A DNA stretch of 5,276 nt, taken from Candidatus Rifleibacteriota bacterium. Its GTDB lineage: Bacteria > Vulcanimicrobiota > Xenobia > Xenobiales > Xenobiaceae. Positions 1 through 5,276 of the stretch are shown piece after piece; positions within the stretch are counted from its first letter, which is position 1; every line of letters begins with the position of its first letter. The notes under the pieces were generated by a model. That model made no database searches. It was not told the origin of the DNA and worked only from the letters and a program-made list of their open reading frames with translations. The stretch covers positions 1 to 5,276 of the forward strand of contig CAAGRW010000141.1 in the NCBI GenBank assembly GCA_900772775.1, given 5' to 3'. The translations under genes were made by a program, and so were the position numbers.

Positions 1-58
1 TCGATGCGCTCGGGCCAGGTAATACTATTGCGGCCGCTTACTTGAGCCAAACCAGTTA
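1..58 (-). repeat. Left arm of a perfect 58-bp inverted repeat; inverted copy of the sugar transferase interior
   Basis: Base k pairs with base 440-k for every position from 1 to 58. The match fails at 59 (pairs with 381) and 62 (pairs with 378). Read on the - strand, this arm encodes the TGLAQVSGRN region of the same sugar transferase, including a GCGGCCGC palindrome at 31-38. Because the match runs right up to the window edge, the full arm may be longer. It is most likely an inverted chimera; a real inverted duplication is the alternative. Confidence 0.95.
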
Positions 59-59
59 A

Positions 60-617
60 GCTGTCTTAATTGACGACGGTTGGCCTATTTTTTATGTACA
101 AGAGCGCGTAGGAAAACGCGGTCGCAAGTTTCCCTTTTTTAAGTTTCGCACTATGATTCGCAATGCTGAACATATAGGCAGTGGCTACGAAATCTCTCAA
201 AATGACTCTCGCATAACTAAAACGGGGGCATTTTTGCGTCGCTGGTCTTTAGACGAATTGCCGCAACTTTTTAATGTTTTGCGCGGCGAAATGAGTTTAG
301 TCGGGCCGCGTCCTACGCTAGCTTACCAAGTAGAAACTTACAATGAGCATCAGCGACGTCGTTTGGAAGTATTGCCCGGCCTAACTGGTTTGGCTCAAGT
401 AAGCGGCCGCAATAGTATTACCTGGCCCGAGCGCATCGAATTGGATATCTATTATATCGATAATTATTCATTTTGGCTGGATATGCAAATTATTGGCCGT
501 ACTGTGGGCGTTTTGTGCAAAGGTGACGATGTCTATGGTTATGGTTGGTTGCCCAAAGCCGAACAAATTTTGGCAAAGTCTAAAACAGAAGCAGAGAAAA
601 ATTCCGACGAAGCTTAG
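60..617 (+). CDS. Undecaprenyl-phosphate sugar-phosphate transferase (bacterial sugar transferase family), 5' end missing
   Basis: This is the catalytic part of a PglC/WcaJ/WbaP-type enzyme that moves a hexose-1-phosphate from a nucleotide sugar to undecaprenyl phosphate at the inner membrane, starting a lipid-linked glycan. The frame is open from base 60, and the translation ahead of the ATG at 153 already carries family sequence: DDGWPIFYVQERVGKRG, then FPFFKFRTM. The ATG at 153 is therefore an internal Met. Downstream are SLDELPQLFN with the Asp-Glu pair at 252-257 (catalytic in PglC by family knowledge), MSLVGPRP, PGLTGLAQVSGRN and a C-terminal ELDIYYIDNYSFWLD segment. About 185 residues are visible. 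Short members have roughly 200-230, so the N-terminal membrane helix is probably what is missing. The frame hits TAA at 57-59, exactly where an inverted copy of 382-439 ends. The family call is firm; the sugar is unknown. It lies 76 bp upstream of the aminotransferase. Confidence 0.9.
   Translation, partial: AVLIDDGWPIFYVQERVGKRGRKFPFFKFRTMIRNAEHIGSGYEISQNDSRITKTGAFLRRWSLDELPQLFNVLRGEMSLVGPRPTLAYQVETYNEHQRRRLEVLPGLTGLAQVSGRNSITWPERIELDIYYIDNYSFWLDMQIIGRTVGVLCKGDDVYGYGWLPKAEQILAKSKTEAEKNSDEA
382..439 (+). repeat. Right arm of the 58-bp inverted repeat, inside the sugar transferase
   Basis: This arm is the native copy. It is continuous with intact coding sequence on both sides and encodes the conserved TGLAQVSGRN stretch followed by SITWPERI. 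Its reverse complement is found at 1-58, with 323 bases (59-381) between the arms. Conserved catalytic-domain sequence on both sides of this arm shows that the disrupted copy is the left one. Confidence 0.95.
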
Positions 618-680
618 GCAGTTTAATTTTGCCTTTGATCGGAGTATAAATACAGCATAAATTAAGAAAATAGACAGAGC

Positions 681-685
681 GAGGT
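681..685 (+). promoter_or_regulatory. Ribosome binding site for the DegT-family aminotransferase
   Basis: GAGGT lies 8 bases before the ATG at 694. This is a good Shine-Dalgarno position and supports that start. The rest of the 76-bp gap after the sugar transferase shows no clear promoter or terminator, so the two genes are probably cotranscribed. Confidence 0.75.
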
Positions 686-693
686 TACTTACT

Positions 694-1860
694 ATGGAAA
701 AACGTACACCTGCTATTTTAGGCGGTCAGAAAGCTTTCGATCCTGGCATTCCTTTTACTGCGCCTACTACGCCAGCTTGGGAAGAAGTAGCTCCTTCTTT
801 AGAAAAAATGTACCGCAGCGGTTGGCTGACCAAAGGCCCTTATTTGCGCTTATTTGAAGAAAAAATGGCCAAGTTGCTGGATGTAAAATACGCTATTGGC
901 GTTTCTTCTTGCACTAGCGGTCTTATTTTGGGTTTGCAAGCTTTGCAACTTGATAAAGATAAAGGCGAAATTATCGTACCTTCGTTTTCATTTATGGCTA
1001 CCTTCCATTCTATATGGTGGAATGGCTTTAAGCCTGTCTTTGTCGATTGCGAGCCAGACACTTTTACTGTTGATGTTGATCAAATGCGCCGAGCCATTAC
1101 TCCCAATACTGTAGCTTTGGCGGCAGTGAGTGTCTTTGGCAACCCCTTGGACTTTGCCGCTGTAGAGCGCCTGGGCAAAGAGTACGATTTACCTGTCTTT
1201 TACGATTCTGCTCACGGTTTGGGCACTATCTATGAAGGCAAACCTTTAGGCGGTTACGGTAGCTTTGAATCTTTCTCTTTGTCTCCCACTAAATTACTTA
1301 CTGGTGGTGAAGGTGGTTTAGTTACTACTAATAGCGAAAAGATCGCTAAGCATATTATTGCTGGTCGCGACTATGGCAACCCCGGCAGCTACGAATGTCC
1401 CTATGTGGGCTTAAATGCTCGCATGGCTGAAGCCAACGCTATTATTGCCGCTAAAGGCGCCGACTATTTAGAGAGTTATGCTCAACATCGCAATAAAGTT
1501 GCCCAAGCTTATAAAGAAGGCTTGAGCGATTTGCCTGGCCTGACTTTCCAAACTATTCGCGCTCACTCTCGCTCTTCTTATAAAGATTTTGCTGTTATCG
1601 TAGGGCCGGAATTTGGTATCAGCCGTGACACTTTAAGCAAAGCTTTAAATATGGAAGGTGTGCCCAACCGTGCCTACTTTAACCCGGCCGGTCACAAACT
1701 TTCTTGCTACGCTCAGAACAAAGTACATTTGCCTATAACCGAAAAGGTAAGTGATAGCGTTATTTGTTTGCCTATCTCTTCTCATATGGATTTAGCTTTA
1801 GTAGCTGAAATTTGTAAAGTTATTCACGAACTTTACGAAGTGCGCGAGCAATTGTCTTAA
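694..1860 (+). CDS. DegT/DnrJ/EryC1/StrS-family PLP-dependent sugar aminotransferase
   Basis: This is probably the enzyme that transfers an amino group, usually from glutamate, to the keto carbon of a 4-keto-6-deoxy nucleotide sugar in the cytoplasm. At 388 residues it has the usual family length. Visible signatures are SGWLTKGPY (residues 42-50), VSSCTSGLILGLQAL (70-84, cofactor phosphate region), VPSFSFMAT (95-103), FYDSAHGLG with Asp171 in the position that contacts the pyridine nitrogen, and SLSPTKLLTGGEGG with Lys200 as the expected PLP Schiff-base lysine. The C-terminus has the usual LPIT...VICLPISSHM pattern. The ATG at 694 has a Shine-Dalgarno site. The gene ends 12 bp before the dehydratase and its stop codon overlaps the next ribosome binding site, so the two are cotranscribed and probably act in consecutive steps. 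The extended N-terminus (PAILGGQKAF) and VioA-like middle leave the substrate open: a UDP-4-keto sugar as in PglE, or a dTDP-4-keto sugar. The family is certain; the substrate is inference. Confidence 0.93.
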   Translation: MEKRTPAILGGQKAFDPGIPFTAPTTPAWEEVAPSLEKMYRSGWLTKGPYLRLFEEKMAKLLDVKYAIGVSSCTSGLILGLQALQLDKDKGEIIVPSFSFMATFHSIWWNGFKPVFVDCEPDTFTVDVDQMRRAITPNTVALAAVSVFGNPLDFAAVERLGKEYDLPVFYDSAHGLGTIYEGKPLGGYGSFESFSLSPTKLLTGGEGGLVTTNSEKIAKHIIAGRDYGNPGSYECPYVGLNARMAEANAIIAAKGADYLESYAQHRNKVAQAYKEGLSDLPGLTFQTIRAHSRSSYKDFAVIVGPEFGISRDTLSKALNMEGVPNRAYFNPAGHKLSCYAQNKVHLPITEKVSDSVICLPISSHMDLALVAEICKVIHELYEVREQLS

Positions 1861-1865
1861 GGAGG
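1859..1865 (+). promoter_or_regulatory. Strong ribosome binding site overlapping the upstream stop codon
   Basis: AAGGAGG is a near-perfect anti-16S match. Its first two bases are the end of the aminotransferase TAA stop (1858-1860). It sits 7 bases before a TTG codon at 1873, and this spacing is the main reason for accepting TTG as the start of the dehydratase. The arrangement suggests translational coupling between the two genes. Confidence 0.85.
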
Positions 1866-1872
1866 CCCAAGT

Positions 1873-3681
1873 TTGAACTTTCGCCATAAATTGGCTTTAG
1901 CGCTTTTGGACATAGTGCTGGTCTTTTTGGGCTTGGTCTTGGCTTTAGGATTGCGCCTGGATTTCGATTTAGGCTCTATGGAGCGCTTTTTGCAATTGAG
2001 CAATCTGTTGCTTTATGTGGGCGTATCCATGTTGGCTGTAGTCAATTTTTCTCTTTTTGGCCTTTATGACAAAGTCTGGCGCTATGCTGGTATTCATGAG
2101 CTGTTGTCAGCTTTTTATGCTGTAGCTTTAACCGCTTCCGTATGGGAAGCATTTGTGTTGCTAGCTGGCGGAACGGTCTTTCCACGCACTTGTACAGCTA
2201 CGGCAGCTTTACTGTGGTTGGCTTGTTGTGGAGGAGTGCGCTTTGCTTTGCGCCTTGGCAGCGTGAAAAAAAATGGCGACTTCGCCTCTGTTAGGCGAGC
2301 TTTAGTTGTGGGAGCGGACGACAGCGGTGAAGTAGTTTTGCGTGAATTGGAGCGCGAAAATTCCGGTTTTAGGTGCGTGGGGTTAATTGACAACGATCCG
2401 GCCAAGCGTCGCTTGCGTATTCATGGTATTCCGGTTTTGGGAACAGTAGCTGATATTGCAGAGATTGCTCGGCAATTGGATATTAGCTTTGTGATTATGG
2501 CCGGTATGCAACCTTCTTTGGTTCGATCTGTAGTTCAGACTTGTGCTAAAGTTCCCGAAGTAAAGTTACGCGTTATACCCAGCGTTTCTGATCTTTTAGA
2601 TGAGCATGTAAAAGTAAGTAACTTGCGCGAAGTCCAAATTGAAGATTTGTTGGATCGCGATCCTATAGAAGGCGATTTGGAAGCTGTCAAAAGCTATATT
2701 CAAGGCAAGTGTGTACTCGTTACCGGCGCCGGCGGCTCTATCGGCTCGGAAATTTGTCGTCAAGTAGTTAAGCTGGGAGCTTCTCGTCTTATACTTATGG
2801 GACGTGGCGAAAACAGCATCCATGAAATTGGCATAGAGTTGCGCAATGCTCCTATAGTGCGATTTATTGGCAATTTGCGCGACAAAGCCCGCATGAACAA
2901 ATTGTTTGAAAAATATCGCCCTCAAGTGGTATTTCACACTGCCGCTCACAAGCATGTGCCTTTAATGGAGCTCTGCCCTGCTGAAGCGGTGGCCAACAAC
3001 GTGTTTGGTACGCAGCTTTTGCTTGATTTGGCCCAGCAATACAAAGTAGAGAAGCTTATTTCTATTTCTACCGACAAAGCGGTCAATCCAACTTCTGTAA
3101 TGGGAGCCACCAAACGGATGGCCGAGCTGATTTTGGCTTCTCGACGCATACCAGGTTTTGCGGCAGTGCGCTTCGGCAATGTATTAGGTTCTCGCGGCAG
3201 TGTTATTCCCACATTTAGGAAGCAAATTGCCAAAGGCGGCCCGGTTACAGTTACCGATGAAAATATGACCCGTTTCTTTATGACTATTCCGGAAGCGGTC
3301 GGCTTGGTTCTGCGGGCCGGCGCTTTGGCTCAAGGCGGAGAAATTTACGTTTTGGATATGGGCAAACCGATGAAAATTATTGATTTAGCCCGCAATTTAA
3401 TTCGCCTTTCCGGATTTGAGCCAGATGTAGATATTCCCATAAAGATTGTCGGTTTGCGTCCAGGCGAGAAGCTCTATGAAGAACTTACCAATACTGGTGA
3501 AGAAACGGAGCCGACCGCTATGCCCAAAATTACCAAGGTAACTACCGAAGCCCCTCCTATAGGTTGGCCTGGAGCCAAGTTGGAAGAATTGCGCCAAGCG
3601 GCCTTGCATTCCGACGATGAAGCAGCTTTGCGCTTATTGGTCGAATTGGTGCCCCATTTTACCAGCGAGCAATTGAAATAA
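1873..3681 (+). CDS. Membrane-bound NDP-sugar 4,6-dehydratase (CapD/FlaA1/PglF/WbpM family, long form)
   Basis: This probably converts UDP-GlcNAc, or a related UDP-hexose, to its 4-keto-6-deoxy form, the first committed step for bacillosamine- or QuiNAc-type sugars. The 602 residues have the standard long-form layout. About four hydrophobic segments lie in residues 8-125. A first nucleotide-binding-like domain begins at ALVVGADDSG (143-152). The SDR dehydratase domain begins at VTGAGGSIG (283-291) and contains HTAAHKHVPLME (355-366), ISTDKAVNPT (398-407), the active-site VMGATK with Met410 and Lys414, and VRFGNVLGSRGSV (432-444). Met stands where classical SDR enzymes have Tyr. This is normal for the long PglF/WbpM subgroup and argues against a short FlaA1-type enzyme or a simple epimerase. 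The start is TTG with a perfect Shine-Dalgarno site, and the hydrophobic N-terminus begins at once. It lies 12 bp after the aminotransferase and is followed by a hairpin. I give no gene symbol because capD, pglF, wbpM and others are used for the same architecture. Confidence 0.94.
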   Translation: MNFRHKLALALLDIVLVFLGLVLALGLRLDFDLGSMERFLQLSNLLLYVGVSMLAVVNFSLFGLYDKVWRYAGIHELLSAFYAVALTASVWEAFVLLAGGTVFPRTCTATAALLWLACCGGVRFALRLGSVKKNGDFASVRRALVVGADDSGEVVLRELERENSGFRCVGLIDNDPAKRRLRIHGIPVLGTVADIAEIARQLDISFVIMAGMQPSLVRSVVQTCAKVPEVKLRVIPSVSDLLDEHVKVSNLREVQIEDLLDRDPIEGDLEAVKSYIQGKCVLVTGAGGSIGSEICRQVVKLGASRLILMGRGENSIHEIGIELRNAPIVRFIGNLRDKARMNKLFEKYRPQVVFHTAAHKHVPLMELCPAEAVANNVFGTQLLLDLAQQYKVEKLISISTDKAVNPTSVMGATKRMAELILASRRIPGFAAVRFGNVLGSRGSVIPTFRKQIAKGGPVTVTDENMTRFFMTIPEAVGLVLRAGALAQGGEIYVLDMGKPMKIIDLARNLIRLSGFEPDVDIPIKIVGLRPGEKLYEELTNTGEETEPTAMPKITKVTTEAPPIGWPGAKLEELRQAALHSDDEAALRLLVELVPHFTSEQLK

Positions 3682-3685
3682 AAAT

Positions 3686-3720
3686 ATCGGCCTAAGCTAA
3701 CAAAGGTAGTCTAGGCCGAT
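3686..3720. terminator. Shared hairpin terminator between convergent genes
   Basis: ATCGGCCTA (3686-3694) pairs perfectly with TAGGCCGAT (3712-3720). After one mismatch, four more pairs (one of them a G-U) can form inside, leaving a 7-base loop at 3700-3706. The hairpin lies 4 bp after the dehydratase stop and 15 bp beyond the kinase stop. On the - strand it is followed by a T-rich run (complement of 3676-3685), so it is a good intrinsic terminator for the kinase. On the + strand the following bases are only weakly T-rich, so it is a weaker terminator for the sugar operon. Confidence 0.8.
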
Positions 3721-3735
3721 TTAGCCGGTAAGAGA

Positions 3736-5214
3736 TTATTTGGCTTTAAGGACTGTACATTCTTGAGAAGTGTCGGTTTCTGTGCTTTTACTTTCTTCCC
3801 ATATTAAGGGGATTTTTATGGTAAAAGCCGAGCCGACATTTTCTTTAGAGATAAGTTCTAAACGCGCTTTCAAGATATGCGAATAGTGGCGTACTAAAGC
3901 CAGTCCCAAACCTGTACCGCCATAGCTGCGGGAAATACTATCATCGGCTTGAGTAAATTCTTCAAATATTTTAGAGAATTTTTCTGGAGTCATACCTATA
4001 CCGTTATCCTGAACGCTGATAACTACCACTTTTGTATCGGGCTTAAAATCAGCTTCTACTACAGCATAGCCTGGACTATTAAGAAATGGCACTGGGTAAA
4101 ATTCGTTTTGAGCTTTTGGGCTGTCCCAGATTTCAATAGAAAGCCTAATAATACCGTCTTTAGTAAATTTTACGGCATTGCCCAGCAAATTAATCAAAAT
4201 TTGACGCAATTTGGCATGATCGGTATTTAAAACTATCTCTGAATTGGGGCAATCTAACTCAAATTTATTGTTATTAACTTGATAAAGTGAATTAGTGGAA
4301 GCTCTCAATTCCATAATAAGTTCGCTTAAAGGGAACTTCTCGATAAACAAATTTACTTTGCCAGATTCCAATTTGGAAATATTGAGAATATCATTGATAT
4401 TGGAAAGTAAATTTAAGCCGGCAATATGAATATTTTGCAAATCTTGGACAGCGTTTTTGTCTTGGCGATCTTCGGCGTCTTCGATAAGCATTTCACTATA
4501 GCCGATAATGGCATTTAAAGGAGTGCGCAATTCATGGCTCATATTGGCTAAAAAGCGGCTCTTAATAAGATTGGCTTCCATTGCTTCGTCGCGAGCTTTC
4601 TTTAAAGCGCTCATAGCCTTTTCAATACGAGAAGCCATAGAATCGAAAGCTGAGGCCAACTGTCCTATTTCGTCGCGTCTAGTAATATGGCAGCGAGTCG
4701 TGTGGTCACCACCGGCAATTTTATTAGCCGCTTTACTCAATTCTGTGATAGGTTTAACTAAGCTATTAGCTGTAAAAAATGCCAGAACAATAAAGGCAGC
4801 TCCTATGGATACAGTAATTAGGACGGAAACTATAATTGATTTCCACAGTGAGCTGAAAAGCTCTTGTTTAGTTTTTTCGGTTAAGACAAACCAATCTATT
4901 TGTTCACAAGCACTCCAAGCGCCTATTACATCTTGGCCGAATATATTTTTATACACTTCTTCTATGGCATTGCTTGAGGAAATTTGCTCAGGAGAATCAT
5001 CTTCCTGATCGCTATGATCGTTCTTGGGGGTGCGATAGTTTGAATATTCCTTAAAAGGCTGAGTGTTTTCTCCTTTAGGATCATTAAGGAGATAGGTACG
5101 TACTTCTATTTTAGGATCAAGTACATCAGATGCTTCTTTAGGCTTTAAAGATTTTAAATCTTTGTTGGTTATATTTTTAGGCATGACCACAATTTGGCCA
5201 TCTTTGTTCCACAT
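3736..5214 (-). CDS. Sensor histidine kinase with Cache-like sensor remnant, HAMP, HisKA and HATPase domains; N-terminus incomplete
   Basis: This is a membrane sensor that autophosphorylates on His and should pass phosphate to a separate response regulator, since no receiver domain is present. In the 492-residue frame from Met at 5214 the order is: the end of an extracytoplasmic sensor (about 1-122, with NKDGQIVVMP near the start and DVIGAWSACEQIDWFVLTEK before the membrane, as in double-Cache sensors); a membrane span (about 126-147); HAMP (about 148-198, with DEIGQL); a short coiled coil; the H-box FLANMSHELRTPLNAIIG with His227 (codon 4534-4536); the N-box with Asn342 and Asn346; G1 DNGIGM (403-408); the F-box FEEFTQAD; and G2 GGTGLGLAL (432-440). 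The ATG at 5214 has no Shine-Dalgarno site, and no first membrane span precedes it. The real gene therefore starts outside the window, probably with a frameshift near 5205-5215. It is more AT-rich than the sugar genes. Ligand and regulator are unknown. Confidence 0.88.
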   Translation of the reverse strand: MWNKDGQIVVMPKNITNKDLKSLKPKEASDVLDPKIEVRTYLLNDPKGENTQPFKEYSNYRTPKNDHSDQEDDSPEQISSSNAIEEVYKNIFGQDVIGAWSACEQIDWFVLTEKTKQELFSSLWKSIIVSVLITVSIGAAFIVLAFFTANSLVKPITELSKAANKIAGGDHTTRCHITRRDEIGQLASAFDSMASRIEKAMSALKKARDEAMEANLIKSRFLANMSHELRTPLNAIIGYSEMLIEDAEDRQDKNAVQDLQNIHIAGLNLLSNINDILNISKLESGKVNLFIEKFPLSELIMELRASTNSLYQVNNNKFELDCPNSEIVLNTDHAKLRQILINLLGNAVKFTKDGIIRLSIEIWDSPKAQNEFYPVPFLNSPGYAVVEADFKPDTKVVVISVQDNGIGMTPEKFSKIFEEFTQADDSISRSYGGTGLGLALVRHYSHILKARLELISKENVGSAFTIKIPLIWEESKSTETDTSQECTVLKAK

Positions 5215-5276
5215 AAATTTCGCTACGTTCCGGTCCAGCTGACGTTCGGCTAAATACGATTTTTACTGGCTCATCA

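Noticed and set aside
31..38. NotI-type palindrome GCGGCCGC, also at 403-410, as a cloning junction
   Set aside because: Both copies lie inside the repeat arms and not at the breakpoint near 58/59, and the sequence falls naturally in the Ser-Gly-Arg codons of the gene.
59..381. Invertible DNA segment flanked by inverted repeats (phase-variation switch)
   Set aside because: Inversion would place the catalytic Asp-Glu core backwards inside the gene with no alternative coding end visible. There is no recombinase gene in the window, and the left arm runs off the edge. An artefact is simpler.
616..634. Short inverted repeat AGGCA ... TGCCT just after the sugar transferase stop, as a possible terminator
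   Set aside because: The stem is only 5 bp with a 9-base loop and no T-run after it. Tight gene order favours readthrough.
629..661. Possible promoter before the aminotransferase (TTGCCT with TATAAA or CATAAA)
   Set aside because: The spacing is 10 or 21 bases for the candidate boxes, outside the normal range, and AT-rich hexamers are expected by chance here.
2596..2955. 119-codon - strand open frame within the dehydratase
   Set aside because: It overlaps the conserved NAD-binding region of a clear gene on the other strand and shows no family motif.
4508..5008. 166-codon + strand open frame opposite the histidine kinase
   Set aside because: It lies antisense to the membrane, HAMP and H-box coding region, has no recognisable domain, and is explained as a shadow of the kinase.

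Overview
The window holds the end of a cell-surface sugar operon on the + strand, followed by a convergent sensor histidine kinase on the - strand. The + strand genes are a 5'-truncated sugar-phosphate transferase (60-617), a DegT-family PLP aminotransferase (694-1860) and a membrane-bound CapD/PglF/WbpM-type NDP-sugar dehydratase (1873-3681). A hairpin at 3686-3720 separates this block from the kinase (3736-5214, - strand, running towards the right edge of the window).

The genes are bacterial, with good Shine-Dalgarno sites and one TTG start. The operon is of moderate GC content, while the kinase is visibly more AT-rich. Nothing in the sequence fixes the phylum, and I do not name one.

The three operon enzymes form a logical pathway. 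The dehydratase would convert a UDP-activated hexose (probably UDP-GlcNAc) to a 4-keto-6-deoxy sugar, the aminotransferase would add a 4-amino group, and the transferase would move the sugar phosphate onto undecaprenyl phosphate at the inner membrane. This is the logic of the N,N'-diacetylbacillosamine and related amino-deoxy-sugar pathways. No acetyltransferase, glycosyltransferase, flippase or polymerase is visible. The kinase has the tail of a Cache-like sensor, one visible membrane span, HAMP, HisKA and HATPase domains, but no receiver domain. Its signal and partner are unknown.

The oddest feature is at the left edge. Bases 1-58 are a perfect reverse complement of 382-439, inside the sugar transferase, and the transferase frame becomes interrupted exactly at that junction. 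The simplest reading is an inverted chimera from amplification or assembly, although a true inverted duplication cannot be excluded. The kinase N-terminus also looks damaged, with a probable frameshift near 5205-5215. I see no convincing new biological system here. The window is a recognisable glycan-precursor operon with two sequence-integrity problems, one near each end.
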